Assembly: GCA_003566875.1 (NCBI GenBank)
Contig: PXBQ01000209.1
Coordinates: 1-20,496 of the forward strand
Origin: Spirochaetaceae bacterium
GTDB taxonomy: Bacteria > Spirochaetota > Spirochaetia > DSM-27196 > PXBQ01
DNA length: 20,496 nucleotides
Reading direction: 5' to 3'
Positions within the stretch are counted from its first letter, which is position 1; every line of letters begins with the position of its first letter. Below the pieces are notes generated by a model that was not told the DNA's origin, searched no databases, and was given only the letters and a program-made list of their open reading frames with translations. Positions 8,411-15,371 of the stretch are shown here, one piece after another. Both the position numbers and the translations under genes were made by a program.

Positions 8411-9687
8411 CTGCGAACGACCCCCAACGTGATCGGCGGTACGCCGAACGGAACGCGCATCCACGTGCGGCCGAGCAGATTGCCGCCAAACCCGAGAGTG
8501 AAGCGCGCCTCGGGCCGCACGAAGATCATCCAGGTATCGAAGTTGAGCTCGAACGCGGGGTTCACCAGCGCTAGATAATAATCGACGAAATCGCCGCCCT
8601 CGATCGACGCGACGTTCGTGACGATAGCGCCAAATCCCAGCGATACGTTCATCCGCACGAACGAACTTTGTGGAAGGAAGAGGTACTGTCCGAGCGCGAC
8701 CGAGAGATCGGTGAACCCGACGCCACGCGTGCCGGGGCCGTCGCCCGGGAGCACCGAGCGGTACTGCTCGAACGCGATGAACGTCTGGTCGGGGATGGCG
8801 TAGACGCGCAGACCGACTCCTAGCCCCAAGACCGCCCCGTACGTCGAGTGTGCGTACCCTGCGTATCGGCCGGTCCGCCGGAGGCCCGGCAGGGAGATCT
8901 CGAACTCTTCGGATTCCAGCCGGACGGCATGAGTGGCCGGGTGATACCCGTCCTTCTGTACGTCGATACGCACGACGGTGCCGACCGGAAACGGTGTATA
9001 CGGAACGTCGAGCCGTCCGCCCGTGATGCGGCCGGTGTTACGACCCGCAAAAAGAACGTCGGCCCCCTCTGCCGGCGATCGAACAACGATCGAATCGACG
9101 ACCCCCGACGGCGGTCGATACTCGTACCGCTCCTCGATGTACCGGGCGAGCGTTTCATCGATTTCGGCGATCGCGCGGTCTACCGTCGTGAACATCGTGA
9201 GCCCCGTCCGCGCGCGTGAAAAGACGCCGCCGAGCACCGTTCGCTCGCGGGGATCGTACAACGTCATCTGAATCGCGAGTTGATCGCCGTCGAGCCGATA
9301 GAACGCCGCGACGACGAGATCGACCTCGTCGGAGACCGACGCCCCGATCGTGCTGCCGATCCTCACGTCGATCAGGTCGAGATCGGTGCTCTCGGGGCGA
9401 TGGACAAAAACCGGGTCGACGCCGAGGTCAAATCCGAACGAGTCGAGCCTGTCGCGCAGCCGCTCGAATACGACGTCGCGAACCCGACCGGGCGCCGGTT
9501 CGCCCGAGAGATCGCCCATGAACACCAGCGTGACCGGAGCCGGGCGGGGAGCTTCGTCGGGCGCCGGCTGCGCCCGAAGCGGCGGCGCGGCACCGAACGC
9601 GACGATCGCCGCCGCGATACCGAACCGCGCGAAAATCCGACGCGTGCGCGATCGGCCCCGGTTTCGGGGAGGAACTGCGTCTCTCAT
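8404..9687 (-). CDS. PEGA-domain protein with C-terminal predicted barrel
   Basis: A 427-residue protein. Residues 1-40 are an arginine-rich signal peptide (FGIAAAIVAFGAAPPLRAQ). Residues 50-185 form an alpha/beta domain (VTLVFMGDLSG, DLVVAAFYRLDGDQLAIQM) resembling CsgG-like periplasmic domains. Residues about 199-265 fit a PEGA domain: SIVVRSPAEGADVLFAGRNTG, then TVVRIDVQKDGYHPATH. The remainder is strand-rich (VRMNVSLGFGAIVTNV, FVRPEARFTLGFGGNL) and ends in RRW, suggesting an outer-membrane barrel. The ATG at 9687 overlaps the cyclase stop as ATGA. A long in-frame upstream extension is arginine-rich and lies inside the cyclase gene, so I dropped it. Second gene of the operon. PEGA domains are surface or periplasmic modules of uncertain ligand. 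Confidence 0.78.
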   Translation of the reverse strand: MRDAVPPRNRGRSRTRRIFARFGIAAAIVAFGAAPPLRAQPAPDEAPRPAPVTLVFMGDLSGEPAPGRVRDVVFERLRDRLDSFGFDLGVDPVFVHRPESTDLDLIDVRIGSTIGASVSDEVDLVVAAFYRLDGDQLAIQMTLYDPRERTVLGGVFSRARTGLTMFTTVDRAIAEIDETLARYIEERYEYRPPSGVVDSIVVRSPAEGADVLFAGRNTGRITGGRLDVPYTPFPVGTVVRIDVQKDGYHPATHAVRLESEEFEISLPGLRRTGRYAGYAHSTYGAVLGLGVGLRVYAIPDQTFIAFEQYRSVLPGDGPGTRGVGFTDLSVALGQYLFLPQSSFVRMNVSLGFGAIVTNVASIEGGDFVDYYLALVNPAFELNFDTWMIFVRPEARFTLGFGGNLLGRTWMRVPFGVPPITLGVVRRW

Positions 9688-11342
9688 TTTGACTTCATGA
9701 CCTCGACGCCGTCCCAGTTTTCCGGCGGCGGCGAATCGGCGTACTCCACGCACCGCTGTTTCATCATCTCGGAGGCAAAGTCTTCTCCGAGCATCTTGCC
9801 CACCTGCTCGAACTCGCGCGCGGCCTCGGAGAACGACCGCGCGTAGTACAGCTCCATCGCGGCGTTGTGAACCTTCCAGGCTTTCTCGATCTCGGGTGTC
9901 AGGGATTGACGCGCGGTGAAGATCCTCACGCCTTTCGTTTTGCCCTTCACGGCGACCGAGTCGAGCAGCCGGCACGGTACGTCGTTTGTGATTCTCTCGT
10001 GTACGGTTTCGGAGAATAGGAGCGGCTGCTTGTACACCTTTGTCAGTCCCTCGAGCCGCGACGCGAGGTTCACCATGTCGCCTATCACCGTATAGTCCAT
10101 CTTGCGCTCGGTACCGATATTCCCGACGGTCACCTCGCCAAAACTGATTCCTATGCCTATATGAAACTCGGGCTTGCCCAATCGAACCTGGTCCTCGTTG
10201 AACCGGGCTACCGCGTCGCTCATCTCGATTCCGGCGTACACCGATTGAAGGCAGTCGTCGTCGTGGTGAACCGGTGCCCCGAAAAAGGCCATGATCGCGT
10301 CTCCGATGTACTTGTCGATGATACCGTTCCGATTCATGATGATGTCGACCATGATCGAGAAGTACCGGTTCAGAGAGTTCACGAGATCATCCGGAGCCAT
10401 CGCCTCGGAGATCGTCGTGAAGCTCCGGATGTCCGAGAACAGGATCGAGAGCTCGCGATTCTCACCGATTAACATCGACTCGGGGTTCGCGAAGAAACGG
10501 TCGATGAGGTCCTGAGGGACGTACTTCTGGAATATCCTGCGGATTTTCGATTCGCGCTTCTGCGCGAGCACCGCTTCGAACGCGTACTGTTTAATCCGGC
10601 CGTACGCGCGGTCGAGCTCGCCGATCATGATGTTGAACGTGTTCGACATTTCGCCGATCTCGTCGCGGTACGCGATCCCGACGCGCGCCGAGAGATCGTT
10701 CTCGGTGATTATCCGTTTCATTGCGCCAACGACGCGCATCAGGGGTCCGGTAATGTACCGCACGAATACGAGAAGCAACACCGTCGATACGATCGACGCG
10801 ATCAACACCAGGTAGAGCGTTTGATACGTGATCCGGTCGACGTCGCTGTAAAACGCATCGCGTTCGTCGGTCACGAGCACGTACCATCCGAACGGCTCAA
10901 ACGGGAATCCCATCGTAACACGGTCGATCCCGCCGATCGGCAGCGTCGCAAGGTCACGTTCGCCGAGAGCGGCTCGGCGTTGAAGAATCGGGGTCTCTTC
11001 GGGGGTCGGCTCGATATCCGACGTTGCGAGCACGATTTCGCCGTCGCTGTTGACCGCGAAGATAACCTCGCTCTCGCTCCTGATTATTCCTTGGGCGTAG
11101 ACTTCGATGCCGGCCTGCGCCGCGCGGACCATCTCCGGACGATCGGAGAACTCGTTTTCGACTAACAACTGCCACTGGCTCTCGATGTGCCGTTCGAGTT
11201 CCGCCGTTTTGAAGTCGAAGAACTCGACAGTGACGCGCGTGATCCCCGTGGTCGCGATGAAGTACGAAGAGGTTCCCGCGATGATCAGAGTCACGACCAG
11301 GAGCGGAAGAACGATCAGAATCGTCTTGACACGTATGCTCAT
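9684..11342 (-). CDS. Membrane-anchored class III adenylate cyclase with HAMP domain
   Basis: A 552-residue enzyme making cAMP from ATP. Transmembrane helix 1 is at about 6-31 (ILIVLPLLVVTLIIAG), a periplasmic sensor (Cache-like) spans about 32-175, helix 2 is at about 176-195, HAMP at about 196-248 (ITGPLMRVVGAMKRI, EIGEMSNTFNIM), then a helical linker and the cyclase domain at about 298-476. Catalytic features are present: metal aspartates in FSDIRSFT (D304) and GDAIMAFFGAP (D348), adenine-pocket lysine in DKYIGD (K344), and N425/R429 in MVNLASRLEG. The tail (about 483-552) looks like a TPR-type helical hairpin and ends PPPENWDGVEVMKSK, a pattern I associate with spirochaetal cyclases. The start at 11342 has GAGGT just upstream and gives a proper signal anchor. 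First gene of a coupled operon with three envelope genes, so it probably senses an envelope or external signal. Confidence 0.93.
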   Translation of the reverse strand: MSIRVKTILIVLPLLVVTLIIAGTSSYFIATTGITRVTVEFFDFKTAELERHIESQWQLLVENEFSDRPEMVRAAQAGIEVYAQGIIRSESEVIFAVNSDGEIVLATSDIEPTPEETPILQRRAALGERDLATLPIGGIDRVTMGFPFEPFGWYVLVTDERDAFYSDVDRITYQTLYLVLIASIVSTVLLLVFVRYITGPLMRVVGAMKRIITENDLSARVGIAYRDEIGEMSNTFNIMIGELDRAYGRIKQYAFEAVLAQKRESKIRRIFQKYVPQDLIDRFFANPESMLIGENRELSILFSDIRSFTTISEAMAPDDLVNSLNRYFSIMVDIIMNRNGIIDKYIGDAIMAFFGAPVHHDDDCLQSVYAGIEMSDAVARFNEDQVRLGKPEFHIGIGISFGEVTVGNIGTERKMDYTVIGDMVNLASRLEGLTKVYKQPLLFSETVHERITNDVPCRLLDSVAVKGKTKGVRIFTARQSLTPEIEKAWKVHNAAMELYYARSFSEAAREFEQVGKMLGEDFASEMMKQRCVEYADSPPPENWDGVEVMKSK

Positions 11343-11399
11343 CTCGACCTCACGCAAACGGAATTCCAAACCGCGTGTCGACGCGGTCTCTGTACAGTA

Positions 11400-11428
11400 A
11401 GAATAAATCAAAATCCCAAATACGACAA
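11400..11428 (-). promoter_or_regulatory. Promoter of the cyclase operon
   Basis: Minus strand: -35 TTGTCG (11428-11423), 17-base spacer, -10 TATTCT (11405-11400), about 58 bases before the cyclase ATG. The gap is markedly AT-richer than the flanks. Four of six bases match at each box. Confidence 0.5.
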
Positions 11429-11520
11429 TGCCGGTCAGGAAAAACACGCGCGAATGTCGTGATTGAACGTTTTCGTGGGGTATGGTGTTCATCGCGCGGT
11501 CGGTGTATCGTTGGGAACGT

Positions 11521-12087
11521 ATGAAATATGCGCACCTGTACTGGACCGAAGTGTCGCGCGAGAAAGTCGTCGACGGCAAAATCTTTACTCTTGAGCGATC
11601 GAAGAAGACGGCGCCGGACGGTCGATCGTCCGAGTACATGCTTGTGAACGCACCCGACTGGGTCAACGTGATCGCCGTCGTGCACGATGACGCGGGCCAT
11701 CCCTGTTTTCTGATGGTACGACAGTTTCGTCAGGGTGGCGAGGCACTCACGCTCGAGTTCCCGGGCGGGATCGTCGACCCCGGTGAAGCTCCCGAGACCG
11801 CCGCAGTACGCGAGTTGCGTGAAGAAACGGGGTACACCGCGGAGTCCGTCCGATGCATCGGACGGACCAACCCCAATCCCGCGTTCATGACGAATACGTG
11901 TCACACGTTTTTCGCGAACGCCGCGCGCCCTGCAACCGGGCAGGATCTCGACCCAAACGAGATCGTCGACGTCGAACGTATCCCGGTCGACGATGTTCTG
12001 CGCGGCGCTGTCGAGGAGTTCGACCGTCACGCTATCATGCTCGCTGCGCTTCGGTTCTACGTTCTCGCGACGTCGAGCGAGAGTTGA
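11521..12087 (+). CDS. Nudix hydrolase, ADP-ribose pyrophosphatase type
   Basis: A 188-residue Nudix protein. The Nudix box is complete at residues 83-105 (G-x5-E-x7-REL-x-EE-T-G-Y: GIVDPGE then RELREETGY). The preceding strand VNVIAVVHDD and FLMVRQFRQGGEALTLEFPG are typical of the ADP-ribose/nucleoside-diphosphate-sugar pyrophosphatase branch, which hydrolyses NDP-X to NMP plus phosphorylated X with Mg2+. I prefer the ATG at 11521 (MKYAHLYWTEV) over one 13 codons upstream at 11482, whose extra residues are not family-like and would run into the divergent promoter; neither has a strong Shine-Dalgarno. It is the first plus-strand gene after the divergent cyclase promoter and is followed after 55 bases by the radical SAM gene. 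Exact substrate cannot be told from sequence. Confidence 0.88.
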   Translation: MKYAHLYWTEVSREKVVDGKIFTLERSKKTAPDGRSSEYMLVNAPDWVNVIAVVHDDAGHPCFLMVRQFRQGGEALTLEFPGGIVDPGEAPETAAVRELREETGYTAESVRCIGRTNPNPAFMTNTCHTFFANAARPATGQDLDPNEIVDVERIPVDDVLRGAVEEFDRHAIMLAALRFYVLATSSES

Positions 12088-12111
12088 CCGATCCCCTGCA
12101 ACCCTGACCGA

Positions 12112-12137
12112 CTCTTTCCCGTCTAAACGGGAAAGGG
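12112..12137 (+). promoter_or_regulatory. Hairpin sequestering the radical SAM ribosome binding site
   Basis: Perfect 9-bp inverted repeat CTTTCCCGT / ACGGGAAAG (12114-12122 and 12127-12135) with a CTAA loop, extendable by a G-U and a C-G pair to 11 bp. The 3' arm holds GGGAAAGGG, the only Shine-Dalgarno candidate, 5 bases before the ATG at 12143. No T-run follows, so a classical terminator is unlikely; translational control is the simpler reading. Confidence 0.6.
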
Positions 12138-12142
12138 TAGCC

Positions 12143-13774
12143 ATGAAAAATAACACTGACTCGAAGTTCCTGCTTGTCTCGCCGAGAATGCCCGAGACGT
12201 ACTGGAGCTACAAACACGTCCTGAGGTTTATCGGAAAGCGCGCGCTCATGCCGCCGCTCGGTCTTGTCACGGTCGCGGCGCTACTGCCGAAGAACATTTC
12301 GGTGCGTATCGTCGACATGAACGTCGGACCCCTGCGCGATGCCGATATTGCGGCCGCAGACCTTGTGATGATCTCGGCGATGATCGTCCAGAAAGAGTCG
12401 ATGGAGGACGTGATTCGTCGATGTCGACGGCTCGGCGTCCCGGTCGCTGCGGGCGGACCGTACCCGAGCTCGTGTTCCGACGAGATCGAAGGCGTGGACC
12501 ATTTCGTGCTCGACGAGGGAGAAGTGACGCTGCCGCGATTCCTCGCGGACTGGCAGAGCGGTACACCGCAGGCGATGTACCGCTCACCTGAAAAACCGGA
12601 CCTGTGCACGTGTCCCGTACCGCGCTTTGATCTGCTCGATATGTCACTGTACGACACCGTGCCGGTTCAGTTTTCACGCGGATGTCCGTTCGACTGCGAG
12701 TTCTGCGATATCGTTCACCTGTTCGGTCGCAAACCACGGACCAAACCGCCCGAACGGTTTCTCGCGGAGATGGACGCCGCGTACGCGACCGGTTTCACCG
12801 GGTCGATGTTCATCGTCGACGACAACTTCATCGGCAACAAACGGTGCGTCAAGGAGCTTTTACGACATATCGCGCGGTGGCAAGATGATCACGGGTTTCC
12901 GTTTACGCTCTGTACCGAGGCGAGTATCGATCTCGCGCACGACGACGACTTGCTACAGCTCATGGTGAAGGCGGGTTTCTCTATGGTGTTTGTCGGGATC
13001 GAGAGCCCGGTCGCCGAGTCGCTGTCGTCGGCCGGAAAACATCAGAACCTGCGCGAGGACGTTCGTATCGGGATCCGTAAGATCCAGAGAGCCGGGATCG
13101 AGGTGACCGGTGGATTCATAATCGGGTTCGACTCCGACCCTCCCGATATCTTCGATCGACAGATCGAGTTCATCGATGAACTTGCGATACCCACCGCGAT
13201 GATCGGCCTCCTGATGGCTCTGCCGAACACGCGCTTGTTCGACCGATTGAGTCGCGAAGGTAGAATGCTCTCGACGTCGACCGGGAACAATACGTCGGGA
13301 GCCGCGCTGAATTTTGTGCCGAAACTGCCCGCCGAGACGCTTATCGCCGGGTATCGTCGTGTCTTACAAACGGTCTACGAGCCGCGTCGATACTTTGCGC
13401 GATGTCTGAAGCTTCTCTCGATCTATCCGCCGCGCCAACACCGAACTGCGCACACGATGAGGCGCCCGATCCGCGTACGCGAGGTGACCGCGCTCTTGAG
13501 GTCACTCGCGTACCAGACGTTCTCCCGGTACGGGCTCTCGTACCTGTCGTACATTATTCGCGGCGCCGCAAAACGGCCGGACCTCGTCGTGCGTGTCGTG
13601 ACGATGGCCGTGCAAGCGCACCACTACATGGTCGTCACCAGGGAAGCGTTTCCGCCCGACGGTGCTCGCGCGAGACGCCGCGGGGCGAGGGGTAACGTCC
13701 GCGACTGGCATGAAGGACGCACCGCTGATACACTACCGGAGATGCTGGAACCGTCGATCAACCGGCCTGGTTAA
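12143..13774 (+). CDS. B12-binding-type radical SAM protein
   Basis: A 543-residue protein. Residues 1-150 form a Rossmann-like cobalamin-binding-type domain (PPLGLVTVAALLPK, VRIVDMNVGPL, ADLVMISAMIV, GVPVAAGGPYPS, then LDEGEVTLPRFL). The radical SAM core begins with VQFSRGCPFDCEFCDI: C181, C185 and C188 should bind the 4Fe-4S cluster that cleaves SAM. IVDDNFIGN and VFVGIESP follow, as in the B12-radical SAM family with a DUF4070-like C-terminus, a group that includes the hopanoid methylases HpnP and HpnR. The usual cobalamin motif DxHxxG appears as DMNVG with Asn instead of His. The start at 12143 fits family N-termini; the frame is open further upstream but overlaps the Nudix gene. The C-terminus past about 440 is basic and variable. 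Substrate unknown; methylation of a lipid or small molecule is plausible. Confidence 0.88.
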   Translation: MKNNTDSKFLLVSPRMPETYWSYKHVLRFIGKRALMPPLGLVTVAALLPKNISVRIVDMNVGPLRDADIAAADLVMISAMIVQKESMEDVIRRCRRLGVPVAAGGPYPSSCSDEIEGVDHFVLDEGEVTLPRFLADWQSGTPQAMYRSPEKPDLCTCPVPRFDLLDMSLYDTVPVQFSRGCPFDCEFCDIVHLFGRKPRTKPPERFLAEMDAAYATGFTGSMFIVDDNFIGNKRCVKELLRHIARWQDDHGFPFTLCTEASIDLAHDDDLLQLMVKAGFSMVFVGIESPVAESLSSAGKHQNLREDVRIGIRKIQRAGIEVTGGFIIGFDSDPPDIFDRQIEFIDELAIPTAMIGLLMALPNTRLFDRLSREGRMLSTSTGNNTSGAALNFVPKLPAETLIAGYRRVLQTVYEPRRYFARCLKLLSIYPPRQHRTAHTMRRPIRVREVTALLRSLAYQTFSRYGLSYLSYIIRGAAKRPDLVVRVVTMAVQAHHYMVVTREAFPPDGARARRRGARGNVRDWHEGRTADTLPEMLEPSINRPG

Positions 13775-13801
13775 TCGATCGGTTCGACCGAAGGAGGAGC
13801 C

Positions 13802-14143
13802 ATGGTATCGGAGCCGCCGACCGCCGCGCACGTCGTGATAGCGGTGATCCCGATTGTCGGGATCGTGATGGGTAGCACCATTATCTTTTTTTACTTGCTC
13901 TGGCAACACCGCGAGAAAATCAAAATGATCGAGCGGGGAATCCGTCCGTCGGCCGTGTTCGACCTCGAGGTGTTCAGCCTTCTGACCGGGCTGCTCGGCG
14001 GTATTCTCGGTATTCTTTTGACGGTCTTTTTCATCGCGAGCCCGGCAGGCCCGTTCGCGGTGCTCGGAGGCTTGATCCCACTTGGCGTGGGAGTGGCATT
14101 ATTAGCGTTTTTCGTGATCCGTCGGAAGGCGAACCGGGAGTGA
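13802..14143 (+). CDS. Small DUF6249-like membrane protein
   Basis: A 113-residue protein with three hydrophobic segments (about 8-33, 57-78 and 82-105). Between the first two lies WQHREKIKMIERGIRP, the kind of MIExGI motif seen in small membrane proteins of the DUF6249 type, which often lie beside ECF sigma factors. AAGGAGGAG just upstream is the strongest ribosome binding site of this operon. It starts 27 bases after the radical SAM stop and ends 3 bases before the sigma-factor start. A role in the sigma/anti-sigma pathway is an inference from position. Confidence 0.72.
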   Translation: MVSEPPTAAHVVIAVIPIVGIVMGSTIIFFYLLWQHREKIKMIERGIRPSAVFDLEVFSLLTGLLGGILGILLTVFFIASPAGPFAVLGGLIPLGVGVALLAFFVIRRKANRE

Positions 14144-14146
14144 CGC

Positions 14147-14752
14147 GTGAATCCGGACGCCGGTGACATCCCCGATGCGTCGCCCGATGCGCCGCCCGAT
14201 GCGTCGCCCGATGAGCAGGTGATTTCGCGGGTATTGACCGGGAGTACCAGCGACTTTCGTCTGCTCGTGACGCGTTACTACGCTCCTGTGTACCGGATGG
14301 GGCGCCGGTTCCTCCGTCTGCACGAAGACGTACAGGACTACGTTCAGGACGTCTTCGTGAAGTCGTACACGCGGCTCGGGCAGTTCGGCGGGCGAGGTCG
14401 ATTCTACTCGTGGCTCATGCGCCTCGCGTACAACCTCGCGGTCGATCGGATCAAATCGCGTCCACGCGACGTTACGGGGTTTGATCCCGAACCCGAGGAT
14501 CCGACTCCCGGGCCGATCGAACAGACTATGCGATCGGCGGCGCGTCGCGCCGTGAACGAGGCCGTCGCGGAGCTTCCGAGTGTTCCGGGGCGATGTATCG
14601 AGCTTTTTTTTTACGATGGGCTGACGTACGAAGAGATTGCGCAGACCACCGGCATGCCGGTGAACACAATCAAGTCGCACGTTCTGCGCGCGAAGAAACG
14701 ACTGCGCCGTGCGCTCGAAGGTACGGCGGCGGAGATGAGTGATGGAATGTAG
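14147..14752 (+). CDS. ECF-type RNA polymerase sigma factor
   Basis: A 201-residue sigma-70 family protein of the ECF group. Region 2 spans about 34-104 (FRLLVTRYYAPVYRMGRRF, VQDYVQDVFVKSY, GRFYSWLMRLAYNLAVDRI), region 4 spans about 135-190 (VAELPSVPGRCIELFFYDG, LTYEEIAQTTGMPVNTIKS, RAKKRLRRAL). The start is GTG at 14147 with GGGAG 6 bases before it. The N-terminus contains an acidic DASPDAPPDASPDE repeat encoded by near-perfect 12-base tandem repeats (14174-14209), outside the conserved domain. A T9 run (14604-14612) lies between regions 2 and 4. It overlaps the anti-sigma gene by 11 bases. It would direct RNA polymerase to a regulon that cannot be read from this window. Confidence 0.93.
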   Translation: MNPDAGDIPDASPDAPPDASPDEQVISRVLTGSTSDFRLLVTRYYAPVYRMGRRFLRLHEDVQDYVQDVFVKSYTRLGQFGGRGRFYSWLMRLAYNLAVDRIKSRPRDVTGFDPEPEDPTPGPIEQTMRSAARRAVNEAVAELPSVPGRCIELFFYDGLTYEEIAQTTGMPVNTIKSHVLRAKKRLRRALEGTAAEMSDGM

Positions 14753-15245
14753 AGAAGCGATCGACCGTTTGATAACACTGGATCCGGGCGAATCCCCCGA
14801 TCGGAACCTGGTACATCATCTGGAGTCGTGCGAGAAATGTCGCCGCGAGTGGCACCGTTTCACCTCGGCGCTCGAGTCGCTCAGACACGCCGATCCTGTC
14901 CAGTCCGAAAACGACGCTCCGCTCGACTCGTCTTGCCATATCGACAGGATTATGGAGTCGGTCGTGTGGCGACCGATAACCCATAACACTCTCGAGACAT
15001 CCGAAGCGAATCGCGAGTATACCCCAGGACTGCAGATGCGCAATTGGGTGCTTGGAGGGGTCGCGCTGCTTGTCGGTATCGTGATGACGCCGTACATCGT
15101 GTCGGTACAAGAGGTTCGTACCGCCGGCGGGGTGGGGGCCGGAACGGCGGTCGCGTTAGGAGTTATTGTGACCGTGTACGCGTCGGTTTTTGTGCGTGCG
15201 AATCTTCAACAGCTGACTCGGTTTGTCCGGCGTATTACGGGATAG
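14742..15245 (+). CDS. Zinc-type transmembrane anti-sigma factor
   Basis: A 167-residue protein with the ZAS zinc-finger pattern of anti-sigma factors: C3, H26, C30 and C33 (HxxxCxxC in HLESCEKC). Two transmembrane helices follow at about 102-121 and 132-152, with a short basic end. Such proteins hold the cognate ECF sigma at the membrane until a signal releases it. The start is ATG 14742 with GGAG 7 bases upstream; a GTG directly before it would add one residue. The gene overlaps the sigma gene by 11 bases, the usual coupled arrangement. Its stop codon (15243-15245) overlaps the 3' end of the convergent tRNA gene. Confidence 0.9.
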   Translation: MECREAIDRLITLDPGESPDRNLVHHLESCEKCRREWHRFTSALESLRHADPVQSENDAPLDSSCHIDRIMESVVWRPITHNTLETSEANREYTPGLQMRNWVLGGVALLVGIVMTPYIVSVQEVRTAGGVGAGTAVALGVIVTVYASVFVRANLQQLTRFVRRITG

Positions 15246-15315
15246 GCGCCGACCGGATTCGAACCGGTGCATAAAGGTTTTGCAGACCTCTCCCTTACCA
15301 CTTGGGTACGGCGCC
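15244..15315 (-). tRNA. tRNA-Cys (GCA anticodon)
   Basis: A complete 72-nt cloverleaf on the minus strand: acceptor GGCGCCG/CGGCGCC (7 bp), D arm CCC/GGG, anticodon stem GAGGT/ACCTT with loop CTGCAAA (anticodon GCA), 5-base variable loop, T arm ACCGG TTCGAAT CCGGT, and U at the discriminator position, the known identity base for cysteine. CCA is not encoded. It lies 56 bases downstream of gpsA in the same direction. Confidence 0.95.
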
Positions 15316-15320
15316 GTGTA

Positions 15321-15326
15321 AGTATA
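15321..15326 (-). promoter_or_regulatory. Candidate -10 of tRNA-Cys
   Basis: Minus strand TATACT ends 5 bases before the mature tRNA 5' end, so transcription would start almost exactly at the mature end. No clear -35 is seen; read-through from gpsA is the alternative. Confidence 0.4.
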
Positions 15327-15371
15327 ACCCAAAGGTACCAGAAACTCTTCCCGATGTCCAGCAGTACGCTT

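Noticed and set aside
7332..8489. Second long minus-strand frame (385 codons) overlapping the lipoprotein gene
   Set aside because: Arginine- and serine-rich shifted frame; the other frame has a lipobox and coupling to both neighbours.
9688..9975. 96-residue upstream extension of the PEGA/barrel protein
   Set aside because: Lies inside the cyclase gene, is arginine-rich, and the ATG at 9687 begins a signal peptide with an ATGA overlap.
11343..11666. N-terminal extension of the cyclase with an extra hydrophobic segment (VFFLTGIVVFGILIYSY)
   Set aside because: It would cross the AT-rich promoter gap and overlap the divergent Nudix gene; the ATG at 11342 has a ribosome binding site and gives a normal signal anchor. 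The hydrophobic stretch is explained by AT-rich DNA.
12112..12137. Hairpin as intrinsic terminator of the Nudix gene
   Set aside because: No T-run follows and the 3' arm is the ribosome binding site of the next gene.
11350..12156. 268-codon minus-strand frame opposite the Nudix gene
   Set aside because: Antisense shadow of a gene with a perfect Nudix box; no recognisable domain.
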